Shown: positions 1 through 10,131, numbered from the stretch's first letter. The stretch is 64,000 nt of DNA from Ochrobactrum sp. CM-21-5 (GCF_014253075.1 NZ_JACLZJ010000001.1:1054001-1118000), one strand, 5' to 3'. The notes: generated from the sequence alone by a model not told the origin. Translations and numbers: made by a program.

Positions 1-2
1 TT

Positions 3-1361
3 TCGGCGCTTTATCTTCTGCTTTTCGCAGTTGGTGCCGTGGCCTTGGTCTTTTATATGACCAATCTTTCCGCTTCCATCCTGACCGGCCAGACGCAGCA
101 GGCGCTCGGCGAAGAAGTCGCGAGCATCGGCAAAAGCTATGCGCGCGGCGGTATTCCTCAACTTGTTCGCACCATCGGTTATCGTTCGCGCCAGCCCGGC
201 GCCTATCTTTACCTCGTGGCCGATCCGACGGGGCGTATCCTTGCGGGCAATGTTGAAAGTGTAGAGCCGGGCGTGCTGGATACGGATGGAGTTATAGAGC
301 GCGCCTTCAATTATCGCCGCTATGGGGATCAGGGGGCCGAAACCGAGCACCGTGCGATCGCTGTGGTGATCGCCCTGCCGAATGGCATGCGTTTGATGGT
401 CGGGCGCGATCTCGGCGAACCGGAACGCTTTCGCGACATTATTCGCCGTTCGCTGATGCTGGCTCTCGGCATAATGGGCGTTGGCGCTTTACTGATCTGG
501 TTTTTTGTCGGACGGCGCGCGCTGAAGCGTATCGATGATGTTTCGCGTGCATCGCAGCGCATCATGGATGGCGATCTGACCGGCAGACTTCCCGTAAATG
601 GCTCAGGCGACGAGTTCGACCGACTGTCCGGCAATCTCAACGTCATGCTCGGGCGTATCCTGGAGCTGAATGAAGGGCTCAAGCAGGTCTCCGACAATAT
701 TGCGCATGACCTCAAGACACCGCTGACGCGGCTGCGCAATCGCGCCGAGGAAGCGCTTTCGGGCAAGAAGGCCGGGGCGGAATATCGCACAGCGCTGGAG
801 GATATTATTGGCGAGTCGGACCAGTTGATCCGGACCTTCAACGCTATCCTCATGATTTCGCGGCTGGAGGCTGGCTATTCTTCCGAAAGCCTCGAAGAAA
901 TGCCGGTTGCTCCGATTGTGCATGATGTGGCCGAGATGTATGAGCCGGTCGCAGAAGATGCCGGTGTTGCTCTGACGCTCGCGGCGCTGGATGACGTTGC
1001 CTTGCGCATTAATCGCGAGCTTGTCGGTCAGACTGTTTCGAACCTGGTGGATAATGCGATCAAATACGCGGGCGGGGAAGGGCGTACGGCTACAGTGACG
1101 CTTTCCATGGAACGGGACCAGCAATGGGTAAGGATCGTCGTTGCCGATAACGGGCCAGGCATACCGGAAGACCAGCGTGAGCAGGCGACAGAGCGTTTCG
1201 TACGCCTTGAAGAAAGTCGCACGCAGCCTGGTTCAGGTTTGGGTTTAAGTCTTGCCAAGGCAGTAATGAAGTTGCACGGTGGCGCGCTTCGCCTTGAAGG
1301 CAATGATCCGGGGCTGAGGGCCGTTCTGGAATTTCCGCTGCCGCACGGCGAGGCCTCGTAA
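3..1361 (+). CDS. Two-component sensor histidine kinase, 5'-truncated by the window
   Basis: Membrane histidine kinase that should phosphorylate a response regulator lying to the left of the window. The frame is open from base 3, and the visible part starts inside a first transmembrane segment. A periplasmic stretch follows, then a second membrane segment near bases 450-525. A HAMP linker leads to a HisKA helix with the phospho-accepting His at 705-707 in the motif IAHDLKTPLTRLR. The C-terminal ATPase domain has the N box (NLVDNAIKYAG), the G1 box (ADNGPGIP) and the G2 box (GSGLGLSLAKAV). A hairpin-containing gap separates it from glnE. In related rhizobia I recall a degP-regulator-kinase-glnE order, which would fit, but the regulator is not visible here. 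The inducing signal cannot be inferred. Confidence 0.93.
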   Translation, partial: SALYLLLFAVGAVALVFYMTNLSASILTGQTQQALGEEVASIGKSYARGGIPQLVRTIGYRSRQPGAYLYLVADPTGRILAGNVESVEPGVLDTDGVIERAFNYRRYGDQGAETEHRAIAVVIALPNGMRLMVGRDLGEPERFRDIIRRSLMLALGIMGVGALLIWFFVGRRALKRIDDVSRASQRIMDGDLTGRLPVNGSGDEFDRLSGNLNVMLGRILELNEGLKQVSDNIAHDLKTPLTRLRNRAEEALSGKKAGAEYRTALEDIIGESDQLIRTFNAILMISRLEAGYSSESLEEMPVAPIVHDVAEMYEPVAEDAGVALTLAALDDVALRINRELVGQTVSNLVDNAIKYAGGEGRTATVTLSMERDQQWVRIVVADNGPGIPEDQREQATERFVRLEESRTQPGSGLGLSLAKAVMKLHGGALRLEGNDPGLRAVLEFPLPHGEAS

Positions 1362-1369
1362 AGGTAGAT

Positions 1370-1409
1370 AGAGCGGTTCCGACAGTTCCGTCAGAACCGG
1401 AATCGCTCT
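1370..1409. repeat. Short nested inverted repeat between kinase and glnE
   Basis: The outer arms AGAGCG (1370-1375) and CGCTCT (1404-1409) enclose inner arms GGTTC and GAACC. The same GAGCGGTTC...CGCTCTAA style recurs at 48476-48501 and resembles one half of the larger element at 25150-25254. I read it as a dispersed palindromic repeat typical of Hyphomicrobiales intergenic DNA. It may also act as a transcription end for the upstream kinase, although no clean T-run follows. Confidence 0.5.
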
Positions 1410-1488
1410 AAATCTTTGTTTTGTCGCATTATCCGACGCAACTGCTGCGCACTTTGCCGGTAATGCTCTGATTGCATATGAGGGGATC

Positions 1489-4428
1489 ATGGTGGCTGGC
1501 GATGCGAAGACATTGTTTTTCGATAGAAAAATCTCCGCGCTGAAACCGCTTGATCCTGAAAGAGCGAAGTCTTTTTTCGCTGATCTTGAAGCACGGGCGG
1601 AAGAGGATGATCTTAACGCTGTGACCGCGCTTTTGCGTGACGGAAAAGCGGCGGATTTTCTCTCCGCTGTACTGGACCTTTCTCCGTTCATCCGTGAAGC
1701 GCTCATCCGCCACCCGCGCATTCTGGACCGCATTGTCGCTCAAGCACCGGAAAAAGGACTGGCCGATATTCTGGCCGGGATTGCCGTTTGCGGATCGGAG
1801 GAGGGCGCTACGGAAGCGTCGCTGATGACGGGCCTGCGTCACTTGAAGCGCGAGGCGCATGTGCTGGTCGCGCTTTGCGATCTCGCGCGCGTCTTTGACG
1901 CAGAAAAGACAACAGGCTGGCTTACCGATCTTGCCGAAGCCTGCACCGGTGCGGCAGTTCGCTTTCTCCTCCGGGATGCTGATGCTGCCGGAAAGATCAC
2001 GCTGCCGGATCGTGACAATCCGGACAAGGACTGCGGCTGGATCGTGCTTGGCATGGGCAAGTTCGGTGCGCACGAGCTGAATTATTCCTCCGACATCGAT
2101 CTCATCGTCTTCGTTGATGAAACGAAGCCGGCCATCGGCGATCCTTATGAGTGCGTCGATACATTCTCGCGCTTGACGCGGCGTCTGGTACGCATTTTGC
2201 AGGATCGCACGGCGGATGGTTATGTCTTCCGTGTCGATCTGCGCCTGCGACCCGACCCGGGGTCTACGCCGCTTGCCATTCCTGTCGGTGCGGCTCTCCG
2301 CTATTATGAAGGGCGGGGCCAGAACTGGGAACGCGCGGCGATGATAAAGGCGCGGCCCGTGGCGGGTGATCGCGCTTCCGGCATGCAGGTGCTGGCGGAA
2401 CTGGCTCCCTATGTCTGGCGTAAGTATCTGGATTACGCCGCCATCGCTGATGTACATTCGATCAAGCGTCAGATCCACGCTCATAAGGGGCATGGCGATA
2501 TTGCCGTGCGCGGTCACAATGTGAAGCTTGGACGTGGCGGCATTCGTGAGATTGAATTCTTTGTCCAGACGCAGCAACTGATCGCCGGAGGGCGTTTCCC
2601 TGAACTGCGTGGTAATCAAACAGTGCCAATGCTGGCGAAGCTCGCTGAACGCGGCTGGATCACCGAGAAGGCCCGTGATGCGCTTGCCGGGGAATACTAT
2701 TTCCTGCGTGATGTGGAACACCGTATCCAGATGGTTGCGGACGAGCAGACGCATATCCTGCCCGAAGACGGCGAAGGCTTCGCCCGTATCGCCCATATGA
2801 TGGGATTTGCCGATCCGGCGCAGTTTTCCGATGTCTTCCTGTCGGCGCTCAAAGTGGTCGAAAAGCACTATGCCGCCTTGTTCGAACAGGCGCCGGAGCT
2901 GGGTACGGCCAGTGGAAATCTGGTCTTCACTGGCGATGTCGACGATCCGGGCACGCTGGAAACACTGTCCGCCATGGGTTACGAGCGACCCAGCGATATT
3001 TGCCGGGTCATCCGCACCTGGCATTTTGGCCGTTATCGCGCCACCCAGTCGGCGGAAGCGCGTGAACGGCTGACCGAACTCACTCCCGCACTTTTGCAAG
3101 CCTTCGCGGAAACAAAGCGAGCGGACGAATCGCTTTTGCGCTTCGACGGGTTTCTTCAGGGGTTGCCTGCCGGGATTCAGCTTTTCAGCCTGCTGCAATC
3201 CAATCCGCGCCTTTTGAACCTTCTTGTGATGATTATGAGCGCCGCGCCGCGGCTGGCCGAAATTATCACTCGCAATCCCCACGTCTTCGACGGGTTGCTC
3301 GATCCAGCTATTTTTTCCGAAATGCCGACCCGCGTCTATCTCGAAGAACGGCTCAGGGTCTTTCTGGGGGTGGCAACGGATTATGAGGAGATTCTGGACC
3401 GGCTGCGCATTTTCGCTGCCGAGCACCGGTTCCTGATCGGCATACGCCTTCTGACCAGCGCCATCGATGGCGTTCGGGCAGGTCGGGCTTTTTCCGATCT
3501 TGCCGAACTGATGGTCGGTAAAGCGTTCGAGGCAGTCGAAACAGAACTCCAGCGCCGCCACGGCAAAGTGAAAGGTGCGAAAGTCGCGTTGCTCGCCATG
3601 GGCAAGCTCGGCAGTCGCGAATTGACTGCTGGTTCCGACGTGGACCTGATCCTGCTTTACGATCATGACAAGGATGCGGAAGAGTCCGACGGCGAAAAAC
3701 CGCTCGCTCCTTCGCAATATTATATCCGCCTCACGCAGCGTTTGATTGCTGCGCTATCTGCGCCCACGGCCGAGGGAATTCTTTATGAAGTGGATATGCG
3801 GCTGCGTCCCTCGGGGAACAAGGGGCCGGTCGCGACGCATATGGAATCTTTCGGCAAATATCAGCGCAACGATGCATGGACCTGGGAGCATATGGCGCTG
3901 ACACGCGCTCGTCCCATTTATGGCGACGAGGAGCTTATCTCCGAGATTTCCGGCGAAATCGAGGAGGTTCTGGGCACGCCGCGCGATCAGACGAAGATCG
4001 CCAAGGATGTGCGGGATATGCGCGATCTGATCTATCAGGAAAAGCCGCCGCGCGACGACTGGGATTTCAAGTTGAAGCCGGGCGGGATCATTGATCTGGA
4101 ATTTATTGCACAGTTCGCTGTTCTGACCGGTAAGCTGACAAAAAAAACGCGCCCGCTTTCAACGGAAGAGATATTGGCAGCGCTCGCCCCATCCTTCGCC
4201 GAACCGGCTCTGACTGATAGTCTTGTCGAGGCCCATCGCTTCTATACGAATCTGACTCAGACAATCCGTCTCTGCCTTGGCGGCGATGCCGGACGCGACG
4301 AATTCATTCCGGGCATGATCGACCTTCTGTGCCGTTCGGCGGATATGCCTGACTTCAAACGCGTGGAGCATCATCTGGCGGAATTGGCGACTGCGGTTCG
4401 TTCGAGCTTCGAAAAACTGGTGCAATAA
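1489..4428 (+). CDS. glnE: Bifunctional glutamine synthetase adenylyltransferase/adenylyl-removing enzyme
   Basis: GlnE adds AMP to glutamine synthetase under nitrogen excess and removes it under nitrogen limitation, under PII control. The 979-aa length is normal for the family. Two nucleotidyltransferase modules are visible. The N-terminal adenylyl-removing module has GMGKFGAHELNYSSDIDL at about residue 187. The C-terminal adenylylating module has AMGKLGSRELTAGSDVDL at about residue 703. Both keep the G-x11-D-x-D metal-binding pattern, and each is followed by its helical domain. The ATG lies 8 nt after GAGGGG-like sequence (tgaggggatc). It is convergent with pleC, with 32 bp between the stop codons. 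The pairing with pleC matches what I recall for other Hyphomicrobiales. Confidence 0.97.
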   Translation: MVAGDAKTLFFDRKISALKPLDPERAKSFFADLEARAEEDDLNAVTALLRDGKAADFLSAVLDLSPFIREALIRHPRILDRIVAQAPEKGLADILAGIAVCGSEEGATEASLMTGLRHLKREAHVLVALCDLARVFDAEKTTGWLTDLAEACTGAAVRFLLRDADAAGKITLPDRDNPDKDCGWIVLGMGKFGAHELNYSSDIDLIVFVDETKPAIGDPYECVDTFSRLTRRLVRILQDRTADGYVFRVDLRLRPDPGSTPLAIPVGAALRYYEGRGQNWERAAMIKARPVAGDRASGMQVLAELAPYVWRKYLDYAAIADVHSIKRQIHAHKGHGDIAVRGHNVKLGRGGIREIEFFVQTQQLIAGGRFPELRGNQTVPMLAKLAERGWITEKARDALAGEYYFLRDVEHRIQMVADEQTHILPEDGEGFARIAHMMGFADPAQFSDVFLSALKVVEKHYAALFEQAPELGTASGNLVFTGDVDDPGTLETLSAMGYERPSDICRVIRTWHFGRYRATQSAEARERLTELTPALLQAFAETKRADESLLRFDGFLQGLPAGIQLFSLLQSNPRLLNLLVMIMSAAPRLAEIITRNPHVFDGLLDPAIFSEMPTRVYLEERLRVFLGVATDYEEILDRLRIFAAEHRFLIGIRLLTSAIDGVRAGRAFSDLAELMVGKAFEAVETELQRRHGKVKGAKVALLAMGKLGSRELTAGSDVDLILLYDHDKDAEESDGEKPLAPSQYYIRLTQRLIAALSAPTAEGILYEVDMRLRPSGNKGPVATHMESFGKYQRNDAWTWEHMALTRARPIYGDEELISEISGEIEEVLGTPRDQTKIAKDVRDMRDLIYQEKPPRDDWDFKLKPGGIIDLEFIAQFAVLTGKLTKKTRPLSTEEILAALAPSFAEPALTDSLVEAHRFYTNLTQTIRLCLGGDAGRDEFIPGMIDLLCRSADMPDFKRVEHHLAELATAVRSSFEKLVQ

Positions 4429-4460
4429 CCACGGTTTCCAGAAGTAGCAACCGCTCTGGA

Positions 4461-6815
4461 TCAGGCTGCGTGCGGTTCTGTGTTGTGCCTGGTAAGCTGA
4501 CCGGGCTTGCGGTCGGGGATGCATACTGAAACCACGGTTCCGACGCCTTCTGTGGAGCGAATGCGCAGCCAGCCGCCATGCAGCTCCGCCAGCGAGCGGG
4601 TGATGGCGAGACCAAGACCGGAACCCGTATGGGTTTTGGTGAACTGGTTTTCTACCTGCTCGAAGGGCTGGCCGATTTTCTTGATAGCCGATTTCGGAAT
4701 GCCGCAGCCTGTGTCCTGAATGGTCATGAATAAGGCGGCACCCGTCTTGCGGGCACGCACGGTGATCTGTCCGCCATAGGAGGTGAATTTCACCGCGTTG
4801 GAGAGCAGGTTGATAAGCACCTGCTTGATGGCACGCCGATCAGCATACAGTTGCATCGCATCTTCGATGCGCGTATCGACAGCGATATTCTTCTCATCCG
4901 TTTGCAGCGAAATCATGCGCACCGTCTCATTGATGAGCGGGCACAGATCGATCTGTTCGCGGTCGAGCGAGAAATGGCCAGCCTCGATCTTCGACATGTC
5001 GAGAATGTCGTTGATGACGTTGAGCAGGAAGTTGCCGCTGGTGTGGATGTCGTTGATATATTCCTCGTAACGGTCGGAACCGAGTGGCCCGAAAGTACCT
5101 GCCTGAATCATCTCTGAAAAACCGATAATGGCATTGAGCGGCGTACGCAGCTCATGGGACATATTGGCGAGGAATTCCGACTTGGCGCGGTTTGCGGCTT
5201 CGGCGCGTTCCTTTTCCTGCCCGTATTTGCGCGCAAGTTCGGAAAGTTCGCGCACGCGGTCACGTTCGCCCTTGCGCGCAATGGACAGGTCGTGAATGGT
5301 CGCCATCAAGCGGCGTTCGCTGTCTACCAGACGTTCCTGATGCAGCTTGAGCTGGGTAATGTCGGTGCCGATGGAGACAAGGCCGCCGTCCTGCGTGCGT
5401 CGCTCGTTGACCTGCAACCAGCGCCCATCGCTCAATTGCCGCTCAAACGTCTGTCCGCCCGCGCGATTGTGCTCGTTTGCCATGCGGCGCTCGAAAGTGA
5501 ACGGACGTGTATGGGCATCGACCTCATTGCGCGGCACACCGGGTTTCAGGGTCCAGACCGGCAAACCGGCATATTCGCTGAATTTGGAATTCGCCATTAC
5601 GAGGCGATTGTTCGAATCCCACAAGATGAAGGCTTCCGAGATATTCTCGATTGCTTCACGGATACGCATATCGGCTTCCGCTGTCTGCTGTGCGAAGCGG
5701 TGTTGCTCACTGACGTCGAAGGCAATGCCCACCAGATGCAGATCGCCATCGCTGGCGATTTCTGCACGAACGCGCATCCAAACCCAGGAACCATCGGCGT
5801 GGCGCATGCGGAAAACGCGATCCACATGGGAAATGTCGCCCGCCGCCGCATGTTCGGCGATGGAATAGAGATCGCCGTCCTCCGGGTTGATGATCGCGGC
5901 CACATCGCCGAAAGGCAGCACGGCGTCCTGCGCTTCGTAGCCCAACATCTCATACATCGAGCGCGACCAGTAGATGCGTCCGCGCGCCATGTCCCAGTCC
6001 CAGAGGCCGCAGCGCCCGCGACCTAACGCCAGATCGATACGGCGCTGGATCTGCCCGGAAAGGTCGTCTGCCTCCCGTGCACGCGCCGCCTGACTGAAAT
6101 AGGCGTAGAGGATGGCGAACATCACGCCGGTGGTGCCCGCGAAAAGCGTTATATTGAGCGAAACCGCCCGCCGCCATTCGGCGAAAATCGTACTTTCCGG
6201 TTCAACGGCGATGATGGAATAGGGCGCGGTCATCGGTTTTGAAAGTGCACCAAAAGCGGGCTGCCCTTGCAGCATGACTTTCAGAACACCTGCACGTTCG
6301 GAAAACAGAAAGAGCGGCTGTGCTTCGGTCAAGATCGTATCAACCGGCTTGTCCGCGACATCCTCGGAAGGCCCGGAGGCTGCGACCACGTTCGATTGAC
6401 CGTCGATTACGGCAACGGTCATGCCAGGAGTGGTGAGGCCGCGCGAGCGGAACTCGGTGATGGCTTCACGGAGGTCTCTGGCCGAAATCTGCGCACCGGA
6501 TTCCGTTCCATTCGCAATGCGCTCGACCGTCTGCGCCAAATGGGCAGTGGCAGCGGAAAGAGAAACCTTGTGCTGCTGTTCGATATCTTCGCGCCACGCC
6601 AGCATCGAGAACACGCGCGCCACACCAAGTATGACCAGAAAAATGATGATCAGTGCGGGAACGAGGCGGCGCAGAACAGGCTCGATCGAGACGAACTTGC
6701 CATAAGCCGGACCTGCGAGAAGGCTAACATGGCCCGAGAGCTTGCCCTTCCTCCTTTTCCGCCCGGATTCGCAATGCGTCCCCGCCGGCGCGCCATACGC
6801 GTCGGTGCTCGCCAT
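4461..6815 (-). CDS. pleC: PAS-domain sensor histidine kinase, PleC/DivJ/PdhS type
   Basis: Cell-cycle histidine kinase/phosphatase of the family that controls the response regulator DivK. The 784-aa protein has a membrane segment at about residues 47-72, a periplasmic region, a second segment at about 211-238, and then two PAS domains (about 255-370 and 385-490) with a coiled-coil linker. The HisKA motif NMSHELRTPLNAIIGFSEM, with the His near residue 554, is the PleC-family signature. N, G1 (DTGCGIP) and G2 (GSGLGLAITRSLAELHGG) boxes follow. The start is supported by AGAGGGG 8 nt upstream. Naming it pleC rests on domain order plus position beside glnE. Confusion with DivJ or another PdhS-family kinase remains possible. 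Its upstream gap is rich in GANTC sites. Confidence 0.85.
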   Translation of the reverse strand: MASTDAYGAPAGTHCESGRKRRKGKLSGHVSLLAGPAYGKFVSIEPVLRRLVPALIIIFLVILGVARVFSMLAWREDIEQQHKVSLSAATAHLAQTVERIANGTESGAQISARDLREAITEFRSRGLTTPGMTVAVIDGQSNVVAASGPSEDVADKPVDTILTEAQPLFLFSERAGVLKVMLQGQPAFGALSKPMTAPYSIIAVEPESTIFAEWRRAVSLNITLFAGTTGVMFAILYAYFSQAARAREADDLSGQIQRRIDLALGRGRCGLWDWDMARGRIYWSRSMYEMLGYEAQDAVLPFGDVAAIINPEDGDLYSIAEHAAAGDISHVDRVFRMRHADGSWVWMRVRAEIASDGDLHLVGIAFDVSEQHRFAQQTAEADMRIREAIENISEAFILWDSNNRLVMANSKFSEYAGLPVWTLKPGVPRNEVDAHTRPFTFERRMANEHNRAGGQTFERQLSDGRWLQVNERRTQDGGLVSIGTDITQLKLHQERLVDSERRLMATIHDLSIARKGERDRVRELSELARKYGQEKERAEAANRAKSEFLANMSHELRTPLNAIIGFSEMIQAGTFGPLGSDRYEEYINDIHTSGNFLLNVINDILDMSKIEAGHFSLDREQIDLCPLINETVRMISLQTDEKNIAVDTRIEDAMQLYADRRAIKQVLINLLSNAVKFTSYGGQITVRARKTGAALFMTIQDTGCGIPKSAIKKIGQPFEQVENQFTKTHTGSGLGLAITRSLAELHGGWLRIRSTEGVGTVVSVCIPDRKPGQLTRHNTEPHAA

Positions 6816-7152
6816 ATTCGGCCCCTCTTAATTCTCTTACGAGTGAAGCAACTCGGAATACGCCAATCCCGAATGCATTCAATGAATCAAAAGTGATTCG
6901 TGCTGTCCAGCGAATTCGTTAACGACGTGTAAAAAACGTCTGCCGGGCGGCGCATTTTTTGCATGAATCTCAAAGCGTTAAGTAGAATCTGTTTGTCAGC
7001 CGGTGCATCTAACACAATGAAAAGACTCACGAAAGCCATCTGTTTTGACAGCTTGCGCGTATGGACGCCTGCCGGTATGGGGTCGCGCTGGCCGACCGCA
7101 ATGAAGCGGCCGGTCAAGGCGAATCACTCGTGCTAAATGAGCAAACAGCGAA
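6816..7152. other. Intergenic region upstream of pleC, rich in GANTC sites
   Basis: This 337-bp gap runs from the pleC start to the pepN stop and holds no convincing gene. It contains GAATC or GATTC at 6884, 6895, 6965, 6985, 7121 and 7150, and GACTC near 7024, giving about seven GANTC sites where roughly one is expected. The first two sites form the inverted repeat GAATCA-AAAG-TGATTC. GANTC is the target of the cell-cycle methylase CcrM in alphaproteobacteria. Promoter elements for pleC should lie here, but I cannot place a -35/-10 pair with confidence. Confidence 0.6.
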
Positions 7153-9804
7153 TCAGGTGAGCGTGCGGTCGACGATGTCGCGCAAATCGGTTGAAAGCTT
7201 GCCTGCACCGGAAATGCGGGCCAGCGCTGCCCGCGCATGTTCACGTCGTGTTTCCTCCAGAGAGCGCCAGGAGCGCATGGCGGTCAGAAGCCGCGCGGAG
7301 AGCTGGGGGTTTTCTGGATCGATAGCAAGAATCGTATCGGCGAAGAACCTATAGCCGGCACCGTCCTTGCGGTTGAAGCCGGTGGGGTTCGACGCTGAAA
7401 AGGCGCCGATCAGCGAGCGCACACGGTTCGGATTATCGAGTGAAAACAGCGGATGCTGGACGAGATCGCCGACCGCTTTGAGCGTATTTTCGCCAGGGCG
7501 CGTTGCTTGCACGCTGAACCATTTGTCCATGACCAGCCCATCCTTGCCGAAGCGCTGTTCGAATGCTGATAGCGCCGCGCGAGTTTCGTCGGTATCACCA
7601 AAACGCTGTACAAGAGTTGTCAGAGCCGCGAACCTGTCGGTCATGTTGTCTGCATTGGAGAATTGCCGGGCGGCGCGTGCCGGGCTTGATTCATGACGGC
7701 TCAGATAGTCGAGCAGCGCGTTGCGCAGGGCACGTTTGCCCGCCGGTTCAGCGGCTGGAGAGAAGGGGCCTTCCTGCTTCAGCGCGTCATAAAGTTCGGC
7801 AAATTCGGTTGCATAGGCACCGCCGATGGCTTCGACAAGGTGGTTGCGGCTGGCAAGGACCGCATCAGGATCGACATTGTCGCCCATCTCCCGCGCCACA
7901 TCGCTTTCGGTTGGTAATGTAAGGCAGAGCGCGCGGAAGGCCGGGTCGAGCGTCTCGTCAGAAGCAACCCTGCCTGCAAGCTCGACGATCTTTGTATCGG
8001 TTTCCGGTGCGTAACCGCCGCGCACGCGCTTGGCGCCCTCGAGCAGTGCCTGCGTGAAGATACCTGTCATGGTCTGCCAGCGGGCCACGGGATCATTATC
8101 GTTCAGAGCCAGAAATGTGCGATCCTCAGCTGTCAGCGGGGACGCAATGTTGATTGGCGCGGAGAAACCACGCAGCAGCGAGGGTACAGGGCGCGCAGTG
8201 ATGCCATGGAATGTGATGCTCTCGGACGCGTGGTGCAAATGTATAACATTACCATAGACATCGCCGCCCTCGACGGAGCTTGGTTGCATATCGCTGCCAT
8301 CGGGTCCGACCAGGCCAAACTTGATCGGAATATACATGGGCTTTTTGACCTGCTGGCCGGGGGTTGGCGGCAGCGACTGTTTCAGGTCGATGGTGAAAGC
8401 GGCCTTTGTTGAATCATAGCTGAAGTCGGCTTCGACCCTCGGGGTCCCAGCCTGATCGTACCAGAGCGCAAACTGCGAAAAATCCTTGCCCGACACATCC
8501 GCAAAGACTTTGAGAAAATCTTCAATGGTTGCCGCATCGCCATCATGACGCTCGAAGTAAAGGTCCATGCCTTTGCGAAACAGATCCGGTCCGATGATGG
8601 TGTGGATCATACGCACGACTTCCGAGCCTTTTTCATAAACCGTCGCGGTGTAGAAATTATTGATCTCACGATATTCTCGGGGGCGTACGGGGTGCGACAG
8701 CGGTCCGGCATCCTCCGGGAATTGCTGCGCCTTGAGGATTTTTACCTCGGCAATGCGCTTGACCGGGCGCGAGCGCTGGTCGGCAGAAAATTCGTGATCG
8801 CGATAGACGGTCAGCCCTTCCTTGAGACAGAGCTGGAACCAGTCGCGGCAGGTGATGCGGTTGCCCGTCCAGTTGTGAAAATATTCATGCGCAATCACCG
8901 CTTCGATGCCAGCATAATCGGTATCGGTTGCGGTTTCCGGATCGGCCAGGACATATTTGTCATTAAAGACGTTCAGCCCTTTGTTCTCCATCGCGCCCAT
9001 GTTGAAATCCGAAACCGCGACGATATTGAAGACATCGAGATCGTATTCACGCCCGAACCGCTCCTCATCCCACTTCATGGACCGCTTGAGCGCATCCATG
9101 GCGTAAAACGCCCGGTCTTCCTTGCCATGCTCGACATAGATGGCGAGATCGACTGGACGGCCCGATTGCGTGGTAAAATGATCTTTTACGACGCCCAGCG
9201 CACCGGCGACCAGTGCGAAGAGATAGGACGGCTTTGGGTGCGGATCGTGCCAAACGGCAAAATGCCTGTCTGCCGAACCTTCGATTATGCCGCTTTCGAG
9301 CGGGTTGCCATTGGCAAGTAGGATCGGCGCCGATTGACGATCCGCCTCGATACGGACGTGATAGACAGACAGGACATCAGGTCGATCGTAGAAATAGGTG
9401 ATACGCCGAAAACCTTCCGCTTCGCATTGGGTGCAATAGACGCCGCTGGAGCGGTACAGGCCGGAAAGCTGCCGATTTGTCGTCGGGTTTATTTCCGTGA
9501 CGACCTCCAGCATGAAATGCTCGTCTTCCGGCAAATCACTGATTTCAAGCCGGTCGGGCGTTGCAGAATAGCTGTTATTGGCAAGCTGCTGACCATTGAT
9601 GCTGATGGAAACGAGTTTCAGTTCGTCTCCGTCCAGTACGAGCGGGGTTCCAACCGGTGTATTTGCGCGGCGGGTGATCGCAAGTTCAGCCCGGACAATG
9701 GTCTTTTCCGGTTCCAGTGTGAAATCGAGTTTCGTTTCCGGTATCGCGTAAGGCGTTGGACGATAATCTTGGAGACGGAATGTCTGGCCGGTTTCTGTAC
9801 GCAT
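7153..9804 (-). CDS. pepN: Aminopeptidase N (M1 family)
   Basis: Zinc metallopeptidase that removes N-terminal amino acids from peptides in the cytoplasm. The M1 exopeptidase motif GAMEN (in MGAMENKGLNVFN) precedes the zinc site HEYFHNWTGNR (HExxH near residue 304) and its downstream Glu. The C-terminal half has the DUF3458 Ig-like and helical domains of gammaproteobacterial-type PepN. The chosen ATG gives 883 aa starting MRTETGQTFRLQDYRP, matching the usual PepN length. An in-frame extension back to 9966 is possible but would add a non-homologous hydrophobic leader. AGAGAAGAG lies upstream of the chosen ATG. No operon partner is visible. Confidence 0.96.
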   Translation of the reverse strand: MRTETGQTFRLQDYRPTPYAIPETKLDFTLEPEKTIVRAELAITRRANTPVGTPLVLDGDELKLVSISINGQQLANNSYSATPDRLEISDLPEDEHFMLEVVTEINPTTNRQLSGLYRSSGVYCTQCEAEGFRRITYFYDRPDVLSVYHVRIEADRQSAPILLANGNPLESGIIEGSADRHFAVWHDPHPKPSYLFALVAGALGVVKDHFTTQSGRPVDLAIYVEHGKEDRAFYAMDALKRSMKWDEERFGREYDLDVFNIVAVSDFNMGAMENKGLNVFNDKYVLADPETATDTDYAGIEAVIAHEYFHNWTGNRITCRDWFQLCLKEGLTVYRDHEFSADQRSRPVKRIAEVKILKAQQFPEDAGPLSHPVRPREYREINNFYTATVYEKGSEVVRMIHTIIGPDLFRKGMDLYFERHDGDAATIEDFLKVFADVSGKDFSQFALWYDQAGTPRVEADFSYDSTKAAFTIDLKQSLPPTPGQQVKKPMYIPIKFGLVGPDGSDMQPSSVEGGDVYGNVIHLHHASESITFHGITARPVPSLLRGFSAPINIASPLTAEDRTFLALNDNDPVARWQTMTGIFTQALLEGAKRVRGGYAPETDTKIVELAGRVASDETLDPAFRALCLTLPTESDVAREMGDNVDPDAVLASRNHLVEAIGGAYATEFAELYDALKQEGPFSPAAEPAGKRALRNALLDYLSRHESSPARAARQFSNADNMTDRFAALTTLVQRFGDTDETRAALSAFEQRFGKDGLVMDKWFSVQATRPGENTLKAVGDLVQHPLFSLDNPNRVRSLIGAFSASNPTGFNRKDGAGYRFFADTILAIDPENPQLSARLLTAMRSWRSLEETRREHARAALARISGAGKLSTDLRDIVDRTLT

Positions 9805-10131
9805 CGCGATACTCTTCTCTGTAAACTCGGGATGGAGATTCGTAACCGGCTTTCCAAAGCATTTCCAGCAAAACTGCGTAACGATTGCGCGTTGGATAAT
9901 GCATGAAAACAAACAAGCTATTCCAACAAACCACTCGGCAGAATTTTCACTTATACCGCGCGCCACTGGACATGCGTGAAAGCAGGCAAATCAAAACAAG
10001 GTGCGGTGCGCGAATATTTTTTACAACCAACCTGCGCCCCACTGGCACTCCGCCACAAACAGGCATAAGAAAAGCTTGCAGACTAAGTGTTTTCAGGCTG
10101 ATTCACGCCTGTCGTTTTAAGGATTAGCGTC
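9805..10131. other. Divergent intergenic region between pepN and a DMT transporter gene
   Basis: This 327-bp gap carries the promoters of two divergent genes. It includes a repeat-like stretch at 9855-9920 but no RNA gene or coding region that I can support. An AT-rich part around 10005-10080 is the likeliest promoter zone for the transporter. Confidence 0.5.
9855..9920. repeat. RIME-like dispersed intergenic repeat
   Basis: The stretch starts AGCATTTCCAGCAAAACTGC, passes through a TTGCGC core and ends AATGCATGAAAACAAA. From memory this follows the pattern of a repeat scattered in Brucella/Ochrobactrum intergenic DNA (agcatttccagcaaaagtgc...gcgtaaaaacaaa). A similar fragment occurs at 43428-43488. 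The assignment is by recollection and needs a genome-wide search. Confidence 0.4.

Noticed and set aside
1429-3717. Long minus-strand frame opposite glnE
   Set aside because: It is antisense to a clear GlnE and has no domain. Long antisense frames arise from the codon bias of GC-rich genes.
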